Positions 17,285-25,894 of a stretch of DNA of 51,169 nucleotides are shown piece after piece. The notes under the pieces are model-generated. The model did not search any database. It had not been told where the DNA came from and saw only the letters and a program-made list of their open reading frames with translations. Position 1 is the stretch's first letter; each line of letters begins with the position of its first letter. The stretch lies in NCBI RefSeq assembly GCF_903903185.1, contig NZ_CAIUXT010000223.1, positions 1-51,169 on the forward strand, given 5' to 3'. Made by a program: the position numbers and the translations under genes. Origin of the DNA: an uncultured Rhodoblastus sp. (GTDB taxonomy: Bacteria > Pseudomonadota > Alphaproteobacteria > Rhizobiales > Beijerinckiaceae).

Positions 17285-18589
17285 ATGAAAATATCGCTCA
17301 TTGGCTCTGGTTATGTGGGCCTTGTTTCCGGCGTATGTTTTGCCGATTTCGGCCATATCGTGACCTGCGTGGACAAGGATGCGTCGAAAATCGAGGCGTT
17401 GCGCCGCGGCGAAATTCCGATTTACGAACCGGGGCTCGACGATCTTGTCGCGCGCAACGTCAAGCAGCAGCGGCTGGTTTTCTCGACGGACCTGCCGACG
17501 GCGGTGGCTGAATCCGACGCCGTCTTCATCGCCGTCGGCACCCCGTCGCGGCGCGGCGACGGCTATGCGGATCTCTCCTATGTCTATGCCGTCGCAAGGG
17601 AAATAGCTGCGGCGATCAAGGGGTTCACTGTCGTCGTCACCAAATCGACTGTTCCGGTCGGCACCGGCGACGAGGTCGAGCGCATCATTTCGAGCGCGCG
17701 GCCCGACGCCGATTTCGTCGTGGTCTCAAATCCGGAGTTCTTGCGCGAAGGTGCGGCGATCGACGATTTCAAACGGCCGGACCGGGTCATCATCGGCACC
17801 CTGGATCCGCGCGCGCGCGACGTGATGAGCGAAGTCTACCGACCGCTGAATCTCAACCGTCCCCCGCTGTTCTTCGTCGACCGGCGGACCTCCGAACTGA
17901 TCAAATATGCCGCCAACGCCTTTCTGGCGACCAAGATCACCTTCATCAACGAAATGGCCGACCTGTGCGAGAAAACCGGCGCCAATGTGCAGGATCTCGC
18001 GCGCGGCATCGGCATGGACAATCGCATCGGCTCGAAGTTCCTTCACGCCGGTCCCGGTTACGGCGGCTCTTGTTTCCCTAAGGATACGACGGCGATCGTC
18101 AAGACCGGCCATGACTACGACTCGCCGCTGCGCATCATTGAAACCGTGGCTCTGGTCAACGAGCAGCGCAAGCGCGGCATGGCCAAAAAGGTCGTCGCCG
18201 CCTGCGACGGATCGGTCCGCGGCAAGTCCATCGCCTTGCTGGGCCTGTCGTTCAAGCCCAATACCGACGACATGCGCGACGCGCCGTCGCTCGCGCTGGT
18301 CACGGCGCTGGAGGATTCCGGCGCCCGGGTGCGCGCTTTCGACCCTGTCGCCATGGAGCAGGCAAAGCCGCTGATGCCGAATGTGACTTTCTGCGACGAT
18401 CCCTATTCCTGCGCCAGGGGCGCGGAAGCTTTGGTGATCGTGACCGAATGGGACGCCTTCCGCGCTCTCGACCTGGACCGTCTCAAGCAGGAACTGGCCA
18501 GCCCGACCATGGTCGATCTGCGTAATGTGTACCGCCCGGAGGAATTGCGTCGGCGCGGCTTCCGATACGCAAGCATCGGCCGCGTCTGA
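17285..18589 (+). CDS. ugd: UDP-glucose 6-dehydrogenase
   Basis: It oxidises UDP-glucose to UDP-glucuronate with two NAD+, supplying an acidic sugar for polymer synthesis. 434 aa from ATG 17285, the usual family length; the extra 39 codons up to 17168 are not homologous-looking. An N-terminal Rossmann motif (GSGYVG) is followed by 'NPEFLREGAAIDDFKRPDR' and the active-site segment 'GPGYGGSCFPKDT' with catalytic Cys263. The C-terminal part has 'GLSFKPNTDDMRDAPS'. All key residues are present. It lies between the eps genes and the exosortase, suggesting the EPS contains glucuronate or a derived sugar (inference). Confidence 0.95.
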   Translation: MKISLIGSGYVGLVSGVCFADFGHIVTCVDKDASKIEALRRGEIPIYEPGLDDLVARNVKQQRLVFSTDLPTAVAESDAVFIAVGTPSRRGDGYADLSYVYAVAREIAAAIKGFTVVVTKSTVPVGTGDEVERIISSARPDADFVVVSNPEFLREGAAIDDFKRPDRVIIGTLDPRARDVMSEVYRPLNLNRPPLFFVDRRTSELIKYAANAFLATKITFINEMADLCEKTGANVQDLARGIGMDNRIGSKFLHAGPGYGGSCFPKDTTAIVKTGHDYDSPLRIIETVALVNEQRKRGMAKKVVAACDGSVRGKSIALLGLSFKPNTDDMRDAPSLALVTALEDSGARVRAFDPVAMEQAKPLMPNVTFCDDPYSCARGAEALVIVTEWDAFRALDLDRLKQELASPTMVDLRNVYRPEELRRRGFRYASIGRV

Positions 18590-18720
18590 GGCCCTTCGCG
18601 ATTCCCGCGCTGCGGAGCGCGAGAGGGGCCTTGGCCGGAGCTTTCGGGCAGGCGGGACACAACCGGGAGTAGCGCGAATGAGGCTTGCGGCGCCCGCCGG
18701 CCGGCTCAGGTTGCGGTGTC

Positions 18721-18933
18721 TCAGCCGAACAGCCAGCCTTTGCCGGCGCCGAGCTTGCGGTAATCCGCGTAGCTTGTGACCGCGCGGTGCGGCGCGAACT
18801 GGATTTTCGTTTCCCGCGCTCCGAATTGGAACGCAAAGGCGCCGGTTTCGAGGCCTTCCGCCCGCCATTTGACGGGCCATGCCAGGATGCGCGCCGCTTC
18901 GAGCATTGGCGAGCGTAGGGATGATGACAACAT
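18721..18933 (-). CDS. Small conserved-looking protein of unknown function
   Basis: 70 aa; GAGG lies eight to nine bases before ATG 18933, and an internal ATG (codon 10) is an alternative start. The codons show the strong third-position G/C bias of real genes here. The sequence is coherent, with 'LAWPVKWRAEGLETGAFAFQFG' split by charged stretches and a C-terminal 'SYADYRKLGAGKGWLFG'. No signal peptide or membrane span is seen. I do not recognise a family. It faces ugd convergently. Confidence 0.5.
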   Translation of the reverse strand: MLSSSLRSPMLEAARILAWPVKWRAEGLETGAFAFQFGARETKIQFAPHRAVTSYADYRKLGAGKGWLFG

Positions 18934-19804
18934 GGGAAATCCTCACTATTGGGGATCGCAAGCCGAAAATGGTTTGGCTATCGGGCTTGCTGTTGTTCAA
19001 AAATTAGCTTGTGCCTGTTGAAAATTGTGTAAGTAAAAATATAAAATTATGTCATGCGCCTTGCATCACGTATTCTTTCAATTGAAGGGATTAATATATT
19101 TATGATAAGGTAAAATATATGAAATATCAATGAAATTTTGCAAAAAAATAAAATAAAATGTGACAAATAAGCATAAATATTATGTATTATTGTATAAAAC
19201 TTAGAAAGCGTCCTGTTTGTCACGCGAATCTGGCGGCGACAGTCGTGAAAGCGATTGGCTGCCGACCCCTTGTCGGCGGCGATACCGGTTTATATTTCAT
19301 TGTTTTACGGCAGGAGCGGCTGTGCGGTCGCCGCCTGGGCGACGGTCCGGGCATTCCAGCGGATCGGAAGCCTAATCTATGCTGTGACTGGGCCGCGAAA
19401 AAGCCGATTGCGGACCCGGCCCGAAAAAAGCCTTGCTCCATCCGTAAAAATACTTATGCCACAAAAGGAATGACGCTTGAACGGGTATTCACGATGGACG
19501 CAGCGCATTGGTTTGGTTATAAACTGTGCTGTTTTTCCGGTCCCGCCGAGTGAAAGTCGGTTGCACGGCGGCAAAGTCAGGACGAAGCTTGGCGCGGGCG
19601 CATCTTTGAGCGTTGTCTGAACGATCGGCGGGGAAGGCATCGGCGGTCGAGGCAGCGGGAAATGGCGAATTCAGCGCCTGGATAGACGAGGTTTGGGTCT
19701 AAGAGGTTTGGATTGAAGAGGTTTGGATCGACCGGACTTTTCAAAACGAATGTTCAAAACGATGAATTTATTGGGCGCCCCGTGCGCCGCTCGGGCGAGG
19801 AACG
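18934..19804. other. Gene-free region with an A+T-rich island and direct repeats before the exosortase
   Basis: About 19014-19207 is very rich in A and T compared with the rest of the window. It holds the palindrome TTCAATTGAA (19077-19086) and many TATAAT-like strings. Further right, GAGGTTTGG recurs at 19688, 19703 and 19718 (15-bp period), and TTCAAAACGA at 19740 and 19753 (13-bp period). Open frames such as 19182-19553 plus are not coherent proteins. The region may hold a promoter and regulator sites for the exosortase gene. Confidence 0.55.
19688..19762 (+). repeat. Two sets of short direct repeats upstream of the exosortase gene
   Basis: Set one is GAGGTTTGG at 19688-19696, 19703-19711 and 19718-19726. 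Set two is TTCAAAACGA at 19740-19749 and 19753-19762. They end 42 bp before the start codon, within range of a core promoter, so they could be iterated regulator sites or products of slippage. Confidence 0.6.
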
Positions 19805-20728
19805 ATGGCGCTGACAGATCGTAAAGGCATAGAGGCTTCAGTCGGATTGGGCGCCCGGCTTTCGGCTTCGTGGCCGAGCTTGGCCATGGGCGCCGCCGTT
19901 TTCGCAGCTTTCATTCCCACCTTGATCCGGCTCTACAACGGTCCCTGGCAAACCGAGCAGGAGGGGCATGGTCCGATCGTGATCGCGGCGGCAGGCTGGC
20001 TGGCCTGGCAGGCCTATCGGAACTTCCGCCCCGAAAATTCCCGGCCGGCCTATGTCGCGGGATGGCTGGTCCTGTTGCTGGGACTGGCGGTTCTGGTGGT
20101 GATGCGCTCGCAGGACGTGCTGATGCTCGAAACAGCGGCGCAAATCCCGATCATCTGCGGGGCCGTGCTGCTGGTCTCGGGCTGGCAGGGGTTGAAAGCC
20201 TTTGCCTTTCCGATCGCCTTCCTGCTGTTCGCGGTGCCGCCTCCCGGCTGGATGATGGATATTTTCACCGTCCCGATGAAGCTGATCGTTTCCGACTGGG
20301 CTACCGAACTGCTCTATCGCCTGGATTTCCCCATTGCCCAGAATGGCGTGATGATCATGGTCGGGCCCTATCAGCTAATGGTCAAGGACGCCTGTTCCGG
20401 GATGAACTCGGTTTTCGCGCTTTCGGCGATCGGCTTTTTCTACGTCCACGAATTCATCCGCAATTCTCCGGTGCGCGTGGCCGTCATGCTGGCCTCGATC
20501 ATCCCGATCACGGTAGCAGCCAATTTCGTTCGGGTGCTGGCGCTGATCCTGATCGCCTATTATTTCGGGGTCGAAGCGGTCGAGGGCGTGTTTCACGATC
20601 TCACCGGCTTCCTGCTGTTTGCCGTCGCGCTCGCCCTGTTCTTTCTGCTCGACGTGATCCTGATCGGCGTCGGCGCGTTGTTCCGTCGGCTTACGGGCAA
20701 GGGACGCCCAGCAAGCAAGGCGGCCTGA
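19805..20728 (+). CDS. xrtV: Exosortase (XrtV-like)
   Basis: 307 aa with GAGGA four bases before ATG. It is a polytopic inner-membrane protein with about eight hydrophobic segments. The transpeptidase-like triad is complete: Cys197 in 'DACSGMNS', Arg243 in 'ANFVRV' and His264 in 'VFHDLTG'. 'EQEGHGPIV' near residue 55 matches the start of the exosortase domain. Exosortases cleave PEP-CTERM signals, and the substrate at 6568 and EpsI at 10557 make a coherent system. Assignment to the XrtV subtype rests on the separate EpsI gene and the small accessory protein at 3440 (inference). It is not fused to EpsI as some EpsH types are. Confidence 0.9.
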   Translation: MALTDRKGIEASVGLGARLSASWPSLAMGAAVFAAFIPTLIRLYNGPWQTEQEGHGPIVIAAAGWLAWQAYRNFRPENSRPAYVAGWLVLLLGLAVLVVMRSQDVLMLETAAQIPIICGAVLLVSGWQGLKAFAFPIAFLLFAVPPPGWMMDIFTVPMKLIVSDWATELLYRLDFPIAQNGVMIMVGPYQLMVKDACSGMNSVFALSAIGFFYVHEFIRNSPVRVAVMLASIIPITVAANFVRVLALILIAYYFGVEAVEGVFHDLTGFLLFAVALALFFLLDVILIGVGALFRRLTGKGRPASKAA

Positions 20729-20828
20729 TACCGTCGGCTCTTGAGAAAAGCGATGTCGTCCGCTCGGACTGGAGCGGCGCAGACTGACGCCGCCTTCGCC
20801 AGCGAGACAAAGGGCATGATCGTCCGGT

Positions 20829-22496
20829 TCAGGCTTTTTCGAGATAGCTCGGGTCGTGCGTGGCGAGATCGTTCCAGCGGCCGAACGTTTCGGCAAGATC
20901 GTCCGCCAAAGGCTGGAAGGCGTAATCGAACTTTTCTCCTCCGGCGAGGCGCCGCGCGACATCATTGACCTGCGCGGCGCACAGGCAGAGGCGCAAGGCC
21001 TGCATCTGGCCTATGGCGACGGGTTCGCCAAGATGGATGATCCTCTGGCCATGGCTGCGCTCGAAGTGGAGGCGCGATTGCCTGGGCCATTTCTCGGGCC
21101 ATTTCTTGGGCCGCCGTCCGGGTCGCGCGGTTGCAGGCGTCGCCTGAGTCGTTTTAGGGTTGCGCAAGGCGCGAAAAAGCTTTTCGGCCGAAATGGCGGC
21201 GCCGCGATCGTCGAAAGTCAGGATCGGAAATATTGTCCGGACATGGGCGTTTGGACGCCAATCGTAGTCGGCGAGTTTCAATTGCGGCGACGCCGCAAGA
21301 TGGGAATGGACCTCCTGCGCAAAACGCGCGGCGATCCGCTCGCGCAAGGCGGCGTCGAGGGCGAAATAGGCTTCGAGTTCCGCCAGTGCGCATTCCCAGC
21401 GCAGGCCGAGTCCGATATTGGCAAGTGTCGAAAAATTTCCGCGCAGATTTTCGCGCAGCAGCGGCGACCAGTCGAGCGCCGCCGAATAATCGGCGAGGCC
21501 TTCCGGCAGAACCATGTCCTTGAGGCGCGCGGCGAGCGCCGGCGGAACCAGCACGGCGCCAGAAAAAGGCGGTCCGCCGGCGAATTTCGATCCGCTCAGC
21601 AGCACGATGCAACCGGCGTCGAGGTCGGCGCGAAGGGTCTCGCGCGGGCAGCGCAATTGCCCGGCGTCCACCACGACCAGCAGGTTTTCGGGGAAAGCCC
21701 GGGCGAGCGCCGCCGCCGCGCGACGCGACGGGCCGGACTGGCCGGTTTCCGAACAATCGGCGATATGCAGAATCACATCCCGGCCGGCCGCGACCAGCAC
21801 CGTGACCTGTGCCGTGACTTGTCCTTCGATTTCGGCGGCCTCCAACGGCGCGCCATAACGGTCGCGCAATTCGAAACGCTCCAATTGCCGTCCGGCGACC
21901 GGAAAGCCCGCGAGCGCCGCGCCGCTTGAAACCTGCGATGCGAAGGGGGCGGAGCCGAGGAAATGCCGGCCATCGGCGGCGAGCGCGACGCCCGTGTCGG
22001 CTTCGCGCGACGCGACGACGAGGTTGGTCAGCGGACGGACAAGAAGCTTCTGTGCCATTGCGAGCAGGATCAGTTCGGCCTCGGCGCTTGAGGCGCAAAG
22101 CGCTATTTCGCCGCCGGGCGGGGAAAATAGATCGAACAGCCGCCGCCGGATGTCGTCGAACCAGGCGGGAAGGGACTTGCCGTCCTTGCCACCATGGCGT
22201 TCTTTTGCGCGCATCGTCAGTTCGAACGCCCGCAGGGCCGCAGCTTTGCCATGCGGCGAGACGGCGGTCGCCGTCGCCGAGGACAGGAAGATTTCGCTCC
22301 CCTCGGGGCCGGCGGAGAAGCCGAGTCCGTTGCGTCCGGTCTTGGGTTCATGGCCCAGCCTTTCATCGCCGCCGCTCGCCAGTAGTGTTTCGAAAAGCGC
22401 GGTTTCGCCACCCGTGGAGGGGTGAGATGCCGGGTTCGAGGCTTGCGCCTGTCGCGACATTTCGGTCAGTTGCATCGATTTTGCGAGATTTTTCAC
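20829..22496 (-). CDS. Uncharacterised PLP-dependent (fold type I) protein beside hpnN
   Basis: 555 aa; GTG start at 22496 with GGTGGA five bases upstream. The fold resembles class V aminotransferases: an 'ASSAEAELILLAMA' cofactor-loop region, 'LLVVVDAGQLRC' with the pyridine-contacting Asp, and 'SGSKFAGGPPFSGAVLVPP' with the likely Schiff-base Lys. The last ~120 residues form the small domain. It carries a Lys/Trp/Pro-rich insertion made partly by a 12-bp direct repeat (21084-21107, KWPEKWP). I do not recognise a substrate. Similar proteins are, from memory, encoded near hpnN in other Alphaproteobacteria. Divergence from hpnN across 346 bp suggests a link to lipid or envelope metabolism, but that is inference only. 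Confidence 0.7.
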   Translation of the reverse strand: MKNLAKSMQLTEMSRQAQASNPASHPSTGGETALFETLLASGGDERLGHEPKTGRNGLGFSAGPEGSEIFLSSATATAVSPHGKAAALRAFELTMRAKERHGGKDGKSLPAWFDDIRRRLFDLFSPPGGEIALCASSAEAELILLAMAQKLLVRPLTNLVVASREADTGVALAADGRHFLGSAPFASQVSSGAALAGFPVAGRQLERFELRDRYGAPLEAAEIEGQVTAQVTVLVAAGRDVILHIADCSETGQSGPSRRAAAALARAFPENLLVVVDAGQLRCPRETLRADLDAGCIVLLSGSKFAGGPPFSGAVLVPPALAARLKDMVLPEGLADYSAALDWSPLLRENLRGNFSTLANIGLGLRWECALAELEAYFALDAALRERIAARFAQEVHSHLAASPQLKLADYDWRPNAHVRTIFPILTFDDRGAAISAEKLFRALRNPKTTQATPATARPGRRPKKWPEKWPRQSRLHFERSHGQRIIHLGEPVAIGQMQALRLCLCAAQVNDVARRLAGGEKFDYAFQPLADDLAETFGRWNDLATHDPSYLEKA

Positions 22497-22842
22497 TGGG
22501 ATCCACCGTTTGGCGCGCCCGAATTGATAAGAACGTCTAACCGTCTCCAGCCTTAAAATTCGTTAATTTTATTTACCGATGGGCGAAAGGCGAAGCGCCG
22601 GGTGCTGCCCGGCGGCGTTCGGGCTTTGGCGGATTGGCCGCTAAGGCCTATTAATTAAACGAATTTTCCGAAACGGCCTGGCCGCGAAAAATTCCCTGTG
22701 GGTGACCTGTGGAAAGGTTGCGCTCCGGCGCCCGCCGCTGGCGGCCCGCCTTCCGGCGCCACAAGGGGCCGTTTGGCGCGCCGCAAGGGCGAAGGGGGGG
22801 CGCCTTGCGTTCTGTCGATTATTACGCATAGGTTGCGACCCC
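22497..22842. other. Divergent promoter region between the PLP protein and hpnN
   Basis: No gene. A short A+T-rich patch (22548-22580) and another near 22645-22670 are the likeliest promoter positions. No regulator site could be named. Confidence 0.4.
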
Positions 22843-25455
22843 ATGTTGACTGCCTCCATTGCCAAGCTCATCGCCTTCTGCGTCCGTCACGCCCGCGTCG
22901 TCACGGCGGGCGTGTTGCTGGCCGGCCTGCTGGCGACCGCCTACGCGGCGGTCCATTTCAAAATCACTTCCGACACCAACGCCCTGCTGTCCGAGCATCT
23001 CGACTGGCGACAGCGCGAAAAGGCGATTGAAAACGCCTTTCATCGTTTCGAGGCGCTCTATGCCGTGGTCGACGCGCCGACGCCCGAACTCACGGCGCAG
23101 GCGGCCGCCGAATTGACGCGGCGTCTGCAGGCCGACAAAACGCACTTCGTCGAGGCCGTCAATCTCGCCGGTTCGGCGTTTTTCGCCCGCAACGGCCTGT
23201 TGTATCTGCCACTGGACGCCCTGCGGACCAGCCTGTCCGGGTTGGAGGAAGGCGCGCCGCTGATCCAGGATCTCGCCTCCGACATGAGCCTGCGCGGCCT
23301 TGTCGCGGGTCTCGAAGACGGGCTGATCGGGGTCAATGCCGGGCGAACGACGCTCGACGGCATGGCGGGCCTGTTCGACGCGGCCTCCGCCACGGTCGAG
23401 GCGGAACTGGCGGGGCGTCCCGCCTTTTTTTCATGGCGCGTCCTCGCCCAGGGACGCCCGGCGACGGCCAGCGAGTTGCGCGAGGTGATCCAGATTCGCC
23501 CGGTGCTCGATTTCGCTCAGGTGCAGCCGGGGCTCGGCGCCAGCGAGGCGCTGCGAGCGACCGCCGCCGAAGTGGCGCCGCTATATCATGCGCGGGTGCG
23601 GCTCACCGGCCCGGTCGCGATGGCCGACGAGGAATTCGGCACGATCAAGGAAAACGCCGCGCGCAATGGACTCATCACCGCCGCCATTGTGCTGCTGATC
23701 TTGTGGCGCGCGCTGCGCTCCTGGCGGCTGATCGGCGCGGTCGCGCTCAATATCGTGGTCGGACTGGCGATCACGGCGGCGGTCGGTCTCGCCATGGTCG
23801 GCGCGTTCAACCTGATTTCGGTCTATTTCGCCGTGCTGTTTGTCGGCATAGGCATAGATTTCGGCATTCAATTCGCGGTGCGCGCCCGCGCCGAGAGGCA
23901 CGAAATCGATAATGTCGCCGAGGCGGTGAAGCGCGCCGGCCTGCATGTCGGAGCGCCGCTGACCCTTGCCGGCCTCGCCACCGCCGCCGGCTTTCTCTCC
24001 TTCCTGCCCACCGATTACAAGGGTGTGTCCGAACTCGGGCTGATCGCCGGCGTCGGCATGCTGATCGCCTTCGGGGTCTCGGTGACATTGCTGCCGGCGC
24101 TGATTGTGTTGTTCGGGGCCCCCGGCGAGCCGGAGCCGCTCGGCTATGCCGCGCTCGCGCCCGTCGACGCGTGGATGGCGCGCCATCGCAAGGCGATCCT
24201 CGTGACGACCGGCGTGGCCGTGGTCGCCGGCCTGCCGCTGTTCACCCGGCTGCGCTTCGATTTCAACCCGATCAACCTGCGCGACCAGCGAACGGAGGCG
24301 GTGGCGACCTATCTCGAATTGTCGCGCGATCCGCAGGCCGGGGTCAATTCCATCGAGGTTCTCGCGCCTTCGCTGAGCGAGGCGGACCGGCGCGGCCTTG
24401 TCGTCGCGCAATTGCCCGAGGTCGCCCAGGCGCGCACGCTGTCGAATTTCGTCCCCGAACAGCAGGAGATGAAACTGCCGCTGATCGCCGCCGCCGCCAA
24501 AATCCTGGGCCCGGCGCTTTCGCCGGCGCGGACCGAGACGCCGCCGACCGACTCGGAAAATATCGACGCGCTCAAGGAGGCGGCGGAACGCCTCGTCGAG
24601 GCCGCCGACGATCCGCACAACAGCGGGCAGACCAAGGGGATCGCGGCGGCGAAGCGCCTGGCGCTGGCGCTCGGCGCGCTGTCGCGTGAAAATCCCGGCC
24701 AGCGCGAGCAGGTCGCCATGGCGCTGCTTCAGCCTTTGAGTCTCGATCTCGAGGGGCTGCGCGCGGCGCTGGCCGCCGAGCCCGTGACTCTGGCGACGCT
24801 GCCGCCGGAACTCAAGCGCGACTGGATCGCCGCCAACGGCGCGGCGCGGCTGTCCATTGCCCCCAGCAATCTTTCGGACGACAACGAGGTTTTGCGCCAG
24901 TTCGCCCGCGCCGTGCTCAAGGTCGAGCCCGACGCGACCGAGGGGCCGGTGTCGATCTTGCAGGCGGGCGACACCATCGTGCGCGCCTTTTTCGAGGCCG
25001 GGGCATGGGCGATGCTGTCGATCGCGCTTCTGCTCTTTGTGGTGCTTCGCCGCGTGAGCGATGTGGCCCTGACGCTGATTCCGCTGATTCTCGCGGGCGT
25101 GGTGACGCTGGAGATCACGGTTCTGATCGGCATGCCGCTCAATTTCGCCAATATCATCGCCTTGCCGCTGCTGCTCGGAGTTGGAGTCGCGTTCAAGATT
25201 TACTACATCATGGCCTGGCGAGAGGGGCAGACCAACCTGTTGCAGACCAGCTTGACCCGCGCGGTGATGTTTTCGGCGGCGACTACGGCCACGGCTTTCG
25301 GCAGCCTATGGTTTTCGAGCCATCCCGGCACGTCGAGCATGGGCAAGCTGCTCGCGTTGTCGCTGGTCTGTACCCTGGCCGCCGCTGTGCTGTTCCAGCC
25401 GATACTGATGGGCAAGCCGAGAGAGACGGCCGCCGACCCGGACGAACTCTCATGA
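22843..25455 (+). CDS. hpnN: HpnN, hopanoid-associated RND/MMPL transporter
   Basis: 870 aa from ATG 22843; the frame extends to 22702, but the extra 47 residues are Arg/Pro-rich noise. It has two repeats of one helix, a large periplasmic loop and a bundle of five helices. These are 'HARVVTAGVLLAGLLATAYAA' and then helices from ~residue 280, and again from ~residue 450 and ~720. The signature 'VGIGIDFGIQFAVR' occurs in the first half. In the second half the matching segment is 'GVGVAFKIYYIMAW'. Known HpnN proteins move hopanoids from inner to outer membrane. The presence indicates a hopanoid-making organism, though no shc or other hpn gene is in this window. Confidence 0.92.
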   Translation: MLTASIAKLIAFCVRHARVVTAGVLLAGLLATAYAAVHFKITSDTNALLSEHLDWRQREKAIENAFHRFEALYAVVDAPTPELTAQAAAELTRRLQADKTHFVEAVNLAGSAFFARNGLLYLPLDALRTSLSGLEEGAPLIQDLASDMSLRGLVAGLEDGLIGVNAGRTTLDGMAGLFDAASATVEAELAGRPAFFSWRVLAQGRPATASELREVIQIRPVLDFAQVQPGLGASEALRATAAEVAPLYHARVRLTGPVAMADEEFGTIKENAARNGLITAAIVLLILWRALRSWRLIGAVALNIVVGLAITAAVGLAMVGAFNLISVYFAVLFVGIGIDFGIQFAVRARAERHEIDNVAEAVKRAGLHVGAPLTLAGLATAAGFLSFLPTDYKGVSELGLIAGVGMLIAFGVSVTLLPALIVLFGAPGEPEPLGYAALAPVDAWMARHRKAILVTTGVAVVAGLPLFTRLRFDFNPINLRDQRTEAVATYLELSRDPQAGVNSIEVLAPSLSEADRRGLVVAQLPEVAQARTLSNFVPEQQEMKLPLIAAAAKILGPALSPARTETPPTDSENIDALKEAAERLVEAADDPHNSGQTKGIAAAKRLALALGALSRENPGQREQVAMALLQPLSLDLEGLRAALAAEPVTLATLPPELKRDWIAANGAARLSIAPSNLSDDNEVLRQFARAVLKVEPDATEGPVSILQAGDTIVRAFFEAGAWAMLSIALLLFVVLRRVSDVALTLIPLILAGVVTLEITVLIGMPLNFANIIALPLLLGVGVAFKIYYIMAWREGQTNLLQTSLTRAVMFSAATTATAFGSLWFSSHPGTSSMGKLLALSLVCTLAAAVLFQPILMGKPRETAADPDELS

Positions 25456-25483
25456 ACAAGGTCTTATGACGAGGAAAATGGGC

Positions 25484-25711
25484 ATGAAATTCAGGCTTAT
25501 TCTGCTGCCACTGCTGCTTGCGGCCGCAGCCCCGGCCCTCGCCGGTTCGGGCACGGCGGAACAGCAGGACGCCTGCCGGCCGGATGTGCGCCGCTTCTGC
25601 CATAAGATTCGAGCCGACGCCGGCGACGGCGAATTTCTCGCTTGCCTCCAGGCCAACCGCGCCCGACTATCCGTCAATTGCCGCGCCGTGCTGGAAAGTC
25701 ACGGCATGTAG
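25484..25711 (+). CDS. Small Cys-rich periplasmic protein
   Basis: 75 aa from ATG 25484, with GAGGA eight bases upstream; ATGs at 25466 and 25478 are poorly spaced. A signal peptide (MKFRLILLPLLLAAAAPALA) is followed by a ~50-residue mature part. Its four Cys occur in the order 'DACRPDVRRFC', 'FLACLQANRARLS', 'VNCRAVL', resembling one unit of the Cys-rich GLG1-type repeat and likely forming two disulfides. It lies 28 bp after hpnN and is probably cotranscribed. Its function is unknown. Confidence 0.75.
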   Translation: MKFRLILLPLLLAAAAPALAGSGTAEQQDACRPDVRRFCHKIRADAGDGEFLACLQANRARLSVNCRAVLESHGM

Positions 25712-25894
25712 GTTGTCGGCGCTTTGGCCCGAAATTTTCCACAGACTTGGGGCACAGTTTTGCAGGATTGCGATTCGTAGCGGCGCCAAAGCCAACACAG
25801 GCGTGGTTTTTGCGCCGCATCATGCCGGGGCTGCGGTCTGCAGGCGGCTCCGGCGATCCGCCGGTCGATGGATTGGCGCAGCAGGAGATTGACG

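Noticed and set aside
16640..17390. Shared string around AAGGATGCGTCGAAA in epsD and ugd
   Set aside because: It encodes short Lys-Asp-Ala-Ser-Lys stretches in both genes and is not flanked by further similarity, so it is probably coincidence of codon use.
18588..18636. Hairpin just after ugd as a terminator
   Set aside because: It has imperfect arms with a bulge and no T-run on either strand; too weak to call.
17726..19000. Long minus-strand frame opposite ugd
   Set aside because: It is a mirror frame of a well-recognised enzyme in high-G+C DNA; its protein is Arg/Gly-rich without any fold signature.
19182..19553. 123-residue ORF in the gap before the exosortase
   Set aside because: It starts in the A+T-rich island without a ribosome site, has mixed codon use and no recognisable protein pattern.
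23581..24618. 345-residue minus-strand frame opposite hpnN
   Set aside because: Mirror of a coding region with strong codon bias; Arg/Gln/Gly-rich, no motif.
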